Shown: positions 1 to 6,502 of the stretch, one piece after another
How the letters are laid out: every line of letters starts with the position of its first letter
Position numbering within the stretch: the first letter of the stretch is position 1
NCBI GenBank assembly: GCA_003152145.1
Contig: PLZL01000324.1
Span: 1-9,105 of the forward strand
Length of the DNA: 9,105 nt
Direction: 5' to 3'
From: Limisphaerales bacterium
GTDB lineage: Bacteria; Verrucomicrobiota; Verrucomicrobiae; Limisphaerales; UBA11358
Notes under the pieces: generated by a model
The model's database searches: none
Told to the model about the DNA's origin: nothing
The model's input: the letters and a program-made list of their open reading frames with translations, nothing else
Made by a program: the position numbers and the translations under genes

Positions 1-1850
1 TGTAGAGGCGGCAAAGCCGTTCCCGTCGCGAATCATCCGACCAGACCCACTCTTTGAAACGCTCCTTGATGCGTTCCTGTTTTTCGCGCGCGGCCTCGGT
101 GGACTGCGCGTTGACGACGAGTTTTTTATCCACCGTGTCATAGACCGTGGGGGTTTTGAGATTGAGCGCGTCTTCAATCAATTCGAGCGCCGTGTAACGG
201 TCGGTGCCCCAATCCGTCGTGTTCGCGGTTGCGCCGCGTGCTTCCCAATTCGCGTTGATATGCCACGCGCCCAGCGCGTGGATGTGGCCAATCTCCACGC
301 CAGATGGAATGTTGAGCAATTCATTGGTGAACTGCTGCACGTCTTCGGGTGGCAACCAGGCCGCGCCCAATCGCACGTCAATTTCCGTCGCCGCTAAATC
401 CGCTGGCTGGACAGATTTCAGCGCCTCGACATTCTCGGCAAAGCGTGGATCGGTCACTGACGCCGCATCTGCAATTGAAAGTTTCTCCCGCACGTTGCCA
501 GAAAGGTATTGGTCGTCGGTCTCCCATTGGTTCGTCTGCGGATTCAGGAAAATGATCCCCTTCAGGTCGGACAAAAATTCCTGCACTGGTTTGTTGAGCA
601 GGTCAGCCATGTGGTCGAGGTCAACGCAACCGCGCTCGTTCAAGGTGACGAGCAACGCCTCCTTCGGCGTGCCGACCGATTCAACCGGCTGCCGGTGATG
701 AATCGTGCGCTCGGTGAAAATGGTGGCCTTGGTCGCCCGCTTCGTCTCGTCGTTGTAGTTCTCCAGCGAGAGGAGCAACGGCAAATCTGGGTCGCCGTCG
801 AAGGCGCGCTGGTTGGCGCGAACATTCACCGGACCAAAGCGCCCGACAAAACGGTCGTAAGCCAGGTTGAGTTGTTGCCGCGTTTCGACGACGCGTTCCT
901 CGGGGCTGCCGTCCATTTGCGCCCGCAGACAATCCCGCACCGCATCCCGCACCGGAATCAAATGGCGGATGCGCGAGCGCGTATCGCTGGGCATGTCGGT
1001 GAGCGGGCGCAAAACATTTTCCTCGCGGATGCAGACCATGCCGTCGTGGAGGCAGTAGGCATTTGGTTTTACGAAATTGGGCGCGGGAATGGATTCTTCG
1101 AGCGAAGGCGCGGCGATTTTGTGCGACTGCGCCTCGTAGATGCCCTGCGGAAGTTGTTCAACCGCCTGGGCCAGTGCCTCCGTCAAATTGCGGCCGTCCG
1201 GTTCCAGCGTCGGTTCGTTGCCGCCATACATTCCACCGTTGAGGCGCATTTGACCGAGCATCATTTCCGGTCGGGTGGCGAAGTATTCGTTGATGGTGAA
1301 TGCCTCGCCGCTATCGTTGGTATGTTCGGCGGTTTCCTTCCACGCCGGGCCAGCGGGTGTTTCACCTGGGCGCAGCTTGCGAAGCATCACGATGTCGGTC
1401 GTGACTTCCGTGCCGGCGTTCTTTTTGAAAGCGTCATTCGGCAGACGGATTGCGCCCAACAATTCCGTGCGCGTGGAGAGCATTTCGCGCAGCGTGGAAT
1501 CGAGTTTGTCCATCGTGCCGCGCGACGTGATGAACATCAGCAAACCGCCGGGCCGCACCTTTTCCAGCGCCGCCGCGAAAAAATAATCATGGATGGAAAA
1601 TTTGTAATTGTTGAAACGCGGGTCATGAACGGTGTAATCGCCAAACGGCACATTTGAGACCGCGAGGTCGTAAAATCCATCGGCGAGTTTGGTTTGCTCA
1701 AACGGTTGAGCACGGATGTCAGCGTCGGGATAAAGCGCTTTGGCGATGCGCGCGGTCAACGGATCAATCTCGATGCCGGTGACGGTCGAGCGACGCAGCA
1801 TTTCTTCGGGCATGAGGCCAACGAAGTGGCCGATGCCGCAGGCGGGTTCG
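1..1850 (-). CDS. N6-adenine DNA methylase part of a large mobile-element methylase/helicase; 5'-truncated and cut by the window edge
   Basis: One minus-strand frame is open from about 1850 to base 2 (about 616 codons). It begins at methylase motif I (EPACGIGHF, about 1849-1823), which binds S-adenosylmethionine. An acidic segment follows (GIEIDPLTARIAKALYPDA), then catalytic motif IV as SNVPFGDY (NVPF at 1654-1643), a variant of the NPPY/F of N6-adenine methylases. Next come HDYFFAAALEKVRPGG and LPNDAFKKNAGTEVTTD, then a distal block with EIDVRLGAAWLPPED and WGTDRYTALELIEDALNLK. This motif order is that of the very large methylase-SNF2/DEAD helicase proteins of plasmids, ICEs and phages (the P1 DarB-like type). 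The window stops just before the expected helicase part. No start codon exists upstream of motif I, and an in-frame stop lies at 1919-1921, so the normal N-terminal region is missing. The family call is strong; whether the gene is functional is doubtful. Confidence 0.88.
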
Positions 1851-1858
1851 CGTATTCG

Positions 1859-2581
1859 ATGCCGCTGCGCACCGGCGAGGTCGCGAAGCCGTCGAAGATC
1901 CGCGATGGGGCTGCTTTCTCAGAGCTTTCCGCTACCCTGTCAAAATTGGGATACGAATACGGGAACATTCTTTTCAACTCGCCGTTTGATCCCAAGAAGG
2001 ACAAGAAGCTCGGCCCGGAACATTTCAAATTCATCAAGCCGGACGATCTGATTGTCCTCACCTCGCGGCCACCGCTGGATGATCGCAAACACGGCGACAA
2101 AAAACATCTGGTTGAGAGCTACACGCATCTGGAAGAGCAGGTTTTCGCAGAATTTCGGAAATACCTTGCGGTCTGTGCGCGGTCGCATGTGCAGCTTGCG
2201 CCAGCGGTGGGCGCAAAAGTCGAGAAAGCCGACCTGGTATTTTATCAACACAAGAGCGCCCGGCTAAAATATTTCAAGCGGCTGGATGAGTTTCGCAACA
2301 TAAAGACGCCCGAAGACTCTGAAATTGCGATCTGCTTTTTTCTCCGCACCCAATCCATCCCCGTTTACGGCTGTGGGTTGCTCGCCTGTTTTGGAATGGG
2401 CGGCTGGGAGACCTTGATTTGGAATCGGATTGTGCGAACCCGTTATCCAGAATGGGTTAGCCGGTCGTCCTTCATCATGGGCCAACTTGACCTGAAGGGA
2501 CTACCCGCCCGCCCGCCGACGATGGCTTTTGCAGATAAAATCAAGGTGGAAATTCTGCTGGAACACAAGATTAACGGTTGA
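1859..2581 (+). CDS. Hypothetical protein, possibly N-terminally truncated
   Basis: I do not recognise this protein. The frame is open from 1694, but the part left of about 1850 is antisense to the methylase, so coding is credited only from the ATG at 1859 (240 aa). No convincing ribosome binding site precedes that ATG, and the true N-terminus may be lost. The protein looks soluble and charged, with protein-like stretches such as NILFNSPFDPKKDKKLGPEH, KPDDLIVLTSRPPLDDRK and LVESYTHLEEQVFAEFRKYL. A glycine/cysteine-rich hydrophobic patch (YGCGLLACFGMGGWETLIW) and a C-terminal DLKGLPARPPTMAFADKIKV segment follow. It converges on abiEii with about 52 bp between the stops. Lying between a mobile-element methylase and an abortive-infection pair, it could be a defence or cargo gene, but nothing in the sequence shows its function. 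Confidence 0.55.
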   Translation: MPLRTGEVAKPSKIRDGAAFSELSATLSKLGYEYGNILFNSPFDPKKDKKLGPEHFKFIKPDDLIVLTSRPPLDDRKHGDKKHLVESYTHLEEQVFAEFRKYLAVCARSHVQLAPAVGAKVEKADLVFYQHKSARLKYFKRLDEFRNIKTPEDSEIAICFFLRTQSIPVYGCGLLACFGMGGWETLIWNRIVRTRYPEWVSRSSFIMGQLDLKGLPARPPTMAFADKIKVEILLEHKING

Positions 2582-2633
2582 TAACCGGCTGGGAAATCCG
2601 GCACAGGCCGTCAACGCACTGTTTACGCGGCGT

Positions 2634-3536
2634 TTACTTTTGCCAGCGATTTGATTTCCAAGTCGCAGTCAGAGGTTTTCCTTTTGCCGCCGCGCCCAGC
2701 GGAGGTTCCAGAAATTCGATCAACAATTGGATGACGGCTTCGAGCGTCGGGGCTGCGGCCTTTGGCCCGGTCTTCCGCCAAAACGCCTGCCAGCCGCGAG
2801 TTTTCTCCGGGTCGGTCCCAAACATTGGCGTCAAGCCAGCCGGCAGCCCTTCGGGAAACGCGGTGCCACGGCGGGCAAAAGTCCCCGCAATGGACTTGGC
2901 CAGCAAGGCACCCTCGAAGGGAAATTTTTGCGCGAGATAATGCAGGTCGAAATAATCTTTGAAACGCGAGTTCAACATTCCCAATTTTACAATGGCCTCC
3001 AATTTTTCGGCCACGACGGTTTCGCGCGAATAGGCCCACAACTTGGGCGCTGCCATGCCCAGCATAACGGGAAAAGTGATTTCTTCCGGCGCAACGGGCA
3101 GCGCGTCGCCGAAACCGACATCCACCTGCAAAGGCACCACGGCCTTGCCAAGGTTGGCCCGCAGCTTCACCCGGATTCCGGCATATTCATCCTGGGCGCG
3201 AATGTCCTCGCACACGACCGAGCGCGGATCGAAATCAACGCCATCGGCTTCGACCTCCATGCGGCACAACTCCCTGAAGATGTCCGCCAACTGGTCTGGT
3301 GAAGGATGTCCGAAGCCGAGCAGATCCAAATCCCGCGTGACGCGGTGCAGTGCCGGTTCCCAGAGCGCGAAGAGCATCGCGCCTTTCAACACGAATTGTT
3401 CACGATGACTGGAACGGGACAACCGGTAGAGCAACCGCTCCAACGTGAACCGCACCAGCAGCATGTTGTAGTCTTCCCCCGTTTTTGCCCGGCGTTGTGC
3501 CAGGCGGGCATGGACTGAAGCGGCGGGATTTTTCAT
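2634..3536 (-). CDS. abiEii: AbiEii-type nucleotidyltransferase toxin
   Basis: This is a 300-aa protein of the AbiEii/AbiGii toxin family. These are DNA polymerase-beta-like nucleotidyltransferases that arrest growth, and the related MenT toxins act on tRNA acceptor ends. KGAMLFALW (51-59) is followed by TRDLDLLGFG, with the catalytic D-x-D pair at D69/D71. A further acidic strand, LQVDVGFGD, carries D139. The family's C-terminal motifs are clear: YSRETVVAEKLEAI (AEK at 176-178) and SRFKDYFDL (190-198). All key residues are present, so it appears intact. The ATG at 3536 is chosen because it overlaps the abiEi stop as ATGA and gives normal family length. The open frame continues upstream to 3716 but only antisense-like inside abiEi. 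No Shine-Dalgarno sequence is seen; translational coupling to abiEi is likely. Substrate and actual toxicity are inferred from the family. Confidence 0.93.
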   Translation of the reverse strand: MKNPAASVHARLAQRRAKTGEDYNMLLVRFTLERLLYRLSRSSHREQFVLKGAMLFALWEPALHRVTRDLDLLGFGHPSPDQLADIFRELCRMEVEADGVDFDPRSVVCEDIRAQDEYAGIRVKLRANLGKAVVPLQVDVGFGDALPVAPEEITFPVMLGMAAPKLWAYSRETVVAEKLEAIVKLGMLNSRFKDYFDLHYLAQKFPFEGALLAKSIAGTFARRGTAFPEGLPAGLTPMFGTDPEKTRGWQAFWRKTGPKAAAPTLEAVIQLLIEFLEPPLGAAAKGKPLTATWKSNRWQK

Positions 3537-4135
3537 GCGAGGCTGTCGAAATAAGGGCGCATGACATTGAGCACCCGGCAGACCTTGGCATAATGCCAGA
3601 GTTCCTCGGAGGCGGCCTTCTTGTCCCGCCACGCATCGCGCAGCGCCTCGACCGCGATGTTGACGCCGATGCGGTTGCGAAAACGGAAACAATCGGCCAC
3701 CGTTTTTGCGACGCAATAGACGGGCACGGACACGCCCTGGATGACATGCCGTTTGATTCCTTCGGTCATCATTTCCCCGGAGAACGTCGCCACGCGCAGC
3801 GCCGGGGTGGCGGATTTTGGTGGCCGCGTTCCGCGTGGAATCGCCATCCAGACTTCGGCTGGATTCTCCGTGGTGAGACCGTGAAAACGCAGGGCGGATA
3901 TGAGACAGATCACTCCTTTCGGCGACCGTTTTGCCGCCTCCGCCAGTGAGTGGTTCTCTGTCATCGGGGCGCCGGTTTGGACGTAAAGCCCCCGTCCGGT
4001 CTTCAGCAAATCGCCGCGCTCAACCAGTTGTTTGAGATAAGTTCGCGGAACGCCGCTGGATTTCAGGTCACGAGGGCGCAGCACTCCCAGCTTGCGCGTG
4101 AGCTTCAGCACTTCTTCCTGATGGTTCTTGGCCAC
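3533..4135 (-). CDS. abiEi: AbiEi-type antitoxin / transcriptional autoregulator
   Basis: This is a 200-aa AbiEi-family antitoxin. An N-terminal winged-helix domain (about 3-55: NHQEEVLKLTRKLGVLRPRD, then RTYLKQLVERGDLLKTGRGLY) binds DNA. The C-terminal domain contains ENHSLAEAAKRSPKGVICLI, SALRFHGLTTE, VYCVAKTVADCFRFRNRIG and the end WHYAKVCRVLNVMRPY. In characterised AbiE systems the protein counters AbiEii without a stable complex (type IV) and represses its own promoter. I chose the GTG at 4135, because family members start a few residues before this NHQEE-like segment. An ATG at 4198 would add a cysteine-rich 21-residue leader with no family support. No Shine-Dalgarno sequence is visible. 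Its TGA overlaps the abiEii ATG. A terminator upstream separates the pair from the secretion operon, so it must use its own promoter within about 4136-4233. Confidence 0.92.
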   Translation of the reverse strand: MAKNHQEEVLKLTRKLGVLRPRDLKSSGVPRTYLKQLVERGDLLKTGRGLYVQTGAPMTENHSLAEAAKRSPKGVICLISALRFHGLTTENPAEVWMAIPRGTRPPKSATPALRVATFSGEMMTEGIKRHVIQGVSVPVYCVAKTVADCFRFRNRIGVNIAVEALRDAWRDKKAASEELWHYAKVCRVLNVMRPYFDSLA

Positions 4136-4140
4136 GAAGC

Positions 4141-4155
4141 CATTATTACATAATG
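4141..4155. promoter_or_regulatory. Palindrome upstream of abiEi, candidate AbiEi operator
   Basis: CATTAT-TAC-ATAATG is a perfect 6-3-6 inverted repeat five bases upstream of the abiEi GTG. On the minus strand its CATTAT arm could serve as a -10 box, with TTCACT as a weak -35 about 16 bp upstream. A smaller dyad, GAAT-AC-ATTC, lies at 4175-4184. Known AbiEi proteins repress their promoter by binding inverted repeats, so the position fits an operator. Binding is inferred, and the promoter boxes are weak. Confidence 0.4.
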
Positions 4156-4233
4156 TGTGCAGATAGCAACAAGTGAATACATTCTGTAAAATGGCCATCT
4201 GAACTATTGCCACGGGTTTTGCAGGGGGACATT

Positions 4234-4279
4234 TCAGAAAAATACACGGAAGCCTGCTGGAGTGACAGGCTTCCGTGTT
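4234..4279 (-). terminator. Rho-independent terminator of the secretion operon
   Basis: A perfect 13-bp inverted repeat (ACACGGAAGCCTG at 4244-4256, CAGGCTTCCGTGT at 4266-4278) has a 9-base loop. On the minus strand the stem is followed by ATTTTTCTG, a T-rich tail. It lies 32 bases beyond the stop of the 135-aa gene and upstream of abiEi, so it ends the operon transcribed leftward from about 7871. On the plus strand there is no U-tract, so it is one-directional. Confidence 0.85.
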
Positions 4280-4310
4280 CGGCTGCGACCATGGCAAACG
4301 GAGGGCTGAT

Positions 4311-4718
4311 TCAGACGCCAACACCTTCCGGCCTTTGTTGCTGTTGTCCCTGGGTGCGGGCCACGGCCCGCCGCGCCGTGCGGGCGATCTGGGCGATGAC
4401 GCCTTCCTTTTGGTCTTCGGGCAGGTCTTTCACCAGCGTTTCGTAGGCGTTCTTGAGCGCGGGGTTGGCATTGATGCGTTTCATCATCCCCTCACGCATC
4501 CTGTGCTGGCGATCCAGTTCGCGCACTTCGTTGAGAACAACCGTGCGTTCGAGCCGGTCGCGGGGCATGGCTTGAATGTAGTTCCAATACTTCGGGTTCT
4601 CTTTGATGTGGGCATCAATTTTCGCATTCACTTCCGGGTTGGTCCGAAAGTTGGGTTCGTCTGCTGGGGCGGCATTGCCGCCGGCGCTGGTAGGCGCGGA
4701 TGTTCTTGGTTTTGTCAT
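4311..4718 (-). CDS. Conserved-looking hypothetical protein, last gene of the secretion operon
   Basis: This is a 135-aa protein without a signal peptide or membrane segment. A low-complexity, probably disordered start (about 1-24: T, S, A, P, G) leads into a charged, helical core rich in K, R and E. Recognisable stretches are PEVNAKIDAHIKENPKYWNY, MPRDRLERTVVLNEVRELDR, MREGMMKRINANPALKNAYE and LVKDLPEDQKEGVIAQIART. The tail is basic and glutamine-rich (ARTQGQQQQRPEG). I do not recognise the family. It is the final gene before the terminator. Sharing an operon with channel components suggests a cytoplasmic accessory role in conjugation or coupling, but that is inference from position only. 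No Shine-Dalgarno sequence precedes the ATG at 4718. Confidence 0.75.
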   Translation of the reverse strand: MTKPRTSAPTSAGGNAAPADEPNFRTNPEVNAKIDAHIKENPKYWNYIQAMPRDRLERTVVLNEVRELDRQHRMREGMMKRINANPALKNAYETLVKDLPEDQKEGVIAQIARTARRAVARTQGQQQQRPEGVGV

Positions 4719-4724
4719 AACGAC

Positions 4725-4829
4725 TTATTTTTTGTTGTTTTTGTTGCGCGGCATTTGCCGTGTTCGCCGGAACGAAGCGGCCCAGCCGTCCCGCTCCGGC
4801 AAATTGATTTCAAGGTTTGGGGGAATCAT
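4725..4829 (-). CDS. Possible 34-aa small protein between the lipoprotein and the 135-aa gene
   Basis: An ATG at 4829 opens a 34-codon frame (MIPPNLEINLPERDGWAASF, then a basic tail ending NKNNKK). It fills the otherwise empty 91-base gap. It overlaps the lipoprotein's last 20 bases in another frame and stops six bases before the next start. The tight packing matches the rest of the operon and favours a real gene. The short length, the lack of a ribosome binding site and the A-rich end weaken the case. It could simply be spacer. Confidence 0.3.
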   Translation of the reverse strand: MIPPNLEINLPERDGWAASFRRTRQMPRNKNNKK

Positions 4830-5397
4830 TTGATTCCGGTGAAAAGTTGGAAACGTCATTGGTGGACGGCGACGGTGAGGCGGTAGCTTTCTGCAATTCC
4901 TTTTCAAAATCCGTGATGCGCCGCTCGGCGGCGATGATGCGCGCGTTTAACAGCGCATTGTTTTGGGCGACGGTTTTCATTTCGCCAAAAATCTTCTGCA
5001 ATTCCTGGCAGGACTGCGCGAGCCGGATGGCCTGCTGCATGACGAGCGCTGTGGTTTCGCGCTGACGATTCATCTCCGCGATGATCACGTCATTGGTCGG
5101 CGGCGGCGCGAAAGCGGCATCCGATGGCGGATTCAACAAATTGGAGGCGTTCGGCGGGCCGGGATGCAGGTTCCAACGCGAGGAAACTTCGATGCGATAG
5201 ACCGGATGACCTTCCGCCATCATTTCAGGATGGTTGGGATCAACGTGGCGCCCGACGTGGTAGGCGCGAACCATTTCGGGATGGCGCAAGGATTCAACCG
5301 GCGCGGCAGCCGCAGGCGGCACGGGACGAACGGACAGTTGCGGGCGCGAGGCGCAGGAAGCAACGAACACGAGAGAAATGAGAGCGAGATGTTTCAT
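4810..5397 (-). CDS. Outer-membrane lipoprotein in the TraV/VirB7 position
   Basis: This is a 195-aa protein with a clear lipoprotein signal: MKHLALISLVFVASCAS, lipobox V-A-S-C with the lipidated cysteine at residue 15. The residue after it (Ala) predicts outer-membrane sorting. The mature part has a proline/alanine-rich linker (about 20-40), a middle with HPVYRIEVSSRWNLHPGP, another proline stretch (about 85-100), and a long helical, probably coiled-coil segment (about 105-170). The C-terminus is Ser/Pro/Asn-rich. In F-type systems the lipoprotein TraV follows TraB, and in P-type systems VirB7 anchors VirB9. Directly after the VirB10-like gene, with an ATGA overlap at 5397-5394, this protein probably anchors the core complex in the outer membrane. 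Sequence similarity to TraV is not apparent, so that role rests on position and the lipobox. Confidence 0.8.
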   Translation of the reverse strand: MKHLALISLVFVASCASRPQLSVRPVPPAAAAPVESLRHPEMVRAYHVGRHVDPNHPEMMAEGHPVYRIEVSSRWNLHPGPPNASNLLNPPSDAAFAPPPTNDVIIAEMNRQRETTALVMQQAIRLAQSCQELQKIFGEMKTVAQNNALLNARIIAAERRITDFEKELQKATASPSPSTNDVSNFSPESNDSPKP

Positions 5398-6500
5398 GGC
5401 TTGATGTGGGTTGAGGGTGATTGAAAAGTTTGTGGACTGGTTGCGAAGGCGGCGCGGGCATTTTCCAGTCTCTCCGCCGCGGTCGGGGCATCCTCGGCAA
5501 ACGGCTTTTCCGAGCCGCCGATTTCGGCGTCAGCCCGGTCAATCGTTTGCAAAACGTAGAGATAAAATTGTTTCCCACTGGACACGCGGACGTAGTAACC
5601 GTCCTTTTGGATCGCGTCGTAAATCTGCTGCGCATAGGTTTCGATCACCTTCTGCGCGCCTTCAAAGGGTGCGTTGTTCAAGGTGGGACTGTTAATCGGG
5701 CCAAAGATGGTCTGCTGTTTTTCGGTCAAAGCTCCGGCGGCACCGGACAGGAACGTCGCGGCAAACAATTTGATTTCCGCCATGTCATCGGTCTTGAGAA
5801 TTTGGCCGCGCAATCCGGCGCTGCCGTCGGTGATGCCCCAGCCTTCCTGGTCGCCGGAAAACTCCCGGTCGAGGGCGATGGCCTTCAAATGGAGTTCCTC
5901 GCCGCCCCGCCATACGAGCGTCCAGTTGTTGCCACTGGCGATGCGTTCGCGATGCCGGTCGGCCTGCGCCGTGCCGTGAACTTCCGTGCCGGCGGGGATC
6001 ACCAATTTGTCAGCATGATAAATGTTTTCGGTGACGAGACCGATGATGGGTGTTTGGATTGAAGCCGAGTCAACCGTGATGACCGTCTCACACGGAATCA
6101 ACCGGCCAAACGGCGCGTAAATTGAACTGATGGTTTTTTTGCCGGCGTTCTCGGTGACAGAATCGCCAAACAAACTGATAGGCGTAAGCGTTGCTGGTTT
6201 GGCTTCCGCCGGTCGCGGTTCAATAATGACTTTCGGAACGCCGTTGGATTTCACCACCGGCAACGGTTCAGGTTTCGGCGTCGGTGGATGAAACGGCTGC
6301 ATCGGCAACTCGACTGACTGCACCACCTGTGCCTTGTCGGTGATGTTCGTTCGTGCGGGCATGGCAGCGATGTCTTCAGGGCTGCGGGATTTGTCGCGGA
6401 GCGCACTGAACACGATGAGACCGCCGCCAAAAATCACGGCGAACAACATCAATTTGCCCGTCTTGGTTTTGAAAAAATTGAGAAAATCGCGCGGTTTCAT
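5394..6500 (-). CDS. virB10: VirB10/TraB/TrbI-family type IV secretion core protein
   Basis: This 368-aa protein has the standard VirB10 layout. A short cytoplasmic N-terminus (MKPRDFLNFFKTKTGK) precedes one transmembrane helix (about 17-34: LMLFAVIFGGGLIVFSAL). A proline-rich periplasmic stretch follows (about 66-100: PMQPFHPPTPKPEPLPVV). The conserved VirB10 domain (about 128-265) contains YAPFGRLIPCETVITVD, TPIIGLVTENIYHADKLVIP, AGTEVHGTAQ and LVWRGGEELHLKAIALDREF. VirB10 spans from the inner membrane to the outer-membrane pore and couples ATP energy to channel gating. The ATG at 6500 lies two bases after the VirB9-like stop, and the gene ends in an ATGA overlap with the lipoprotein. The C-terminal 40 residues are Ala/Ser/Pro-rich. 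In traE-K-B order this would be called traB. It appears intact. Confidence 0.92.
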   Translation of the reverse strand: MKPRDFLNFFKTKTGKLMLFAVIFGGGLIVFSALRDKSRSPEDIAAMPARTNITDKAQVVQSVELPMQPFHPPTPKPEPLPVVKSNGVPKVIIEPRPAEAKPATLTPISLFGDSVTENAGKKTISSIYAPFGRLIPCETVITVDSASIQTPIIGLVTENIYHADKLVIPAGTEVHGTAQADRHRERIASGNNWTLVWRGGEELHLKAIALDREFSGDQEGWGITDGSAGLRGQILKTDDMAEIKLFAATFLSGAAGALTEKQQTIFGPINSPTLNNAPFEGAQKVIETYAQQIYDAIQKDGYYVRVSSGKQFYLYVLQTIDRADAEIGGSEKPFAEDAPTAAERLENARAAFATSPQTFQSPSTHIKP

Positions 6501-6502
6501 GG

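Noticed and set aside
509..1657. Long plus-strand open frame of 382 codons
   Set aside because: It is entirely antisense to the methylase frame, which carries recognisable motifs throughout. The composition (His/Arg/Gln/Val-rich) is typical of a shadow frame.
1694..1858. Upstream extension of the plus-strand hypothetical gene to an ATG at 1694
   Set aside because: This segment is antisense to conserved methylase motifs I to IV and does not look like protein. Only the part after about 1850 reads as coding.
2575..2634. Small dyads (CGGTT-GAT-AACCG and AACGC/GCGTT) between the convergent genes, as a bidirectional terminator
   Set aside because: The stems are only 5 bp and lack a proper U-tract, too weak to call.
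3537..3716. N-terminal extension of abiEii to 3716
   Set aside because: It lies inside the conserved C-terminal coding region of abiEi. The ATGA overlap start at 3536 gives normal family length.
4136..4324. Longer abiEi starting at 4324 or 4198
   Set aside because: The extension runs through the terminator hairpin and the candidate promoter, and encodes a cysteine-rich segment unlike AbiEi N-termini.
5421..6062. Plus-strand open frame of 213 codons
   Set aside because: Antisense shadow of the conserved VirB10 domain.
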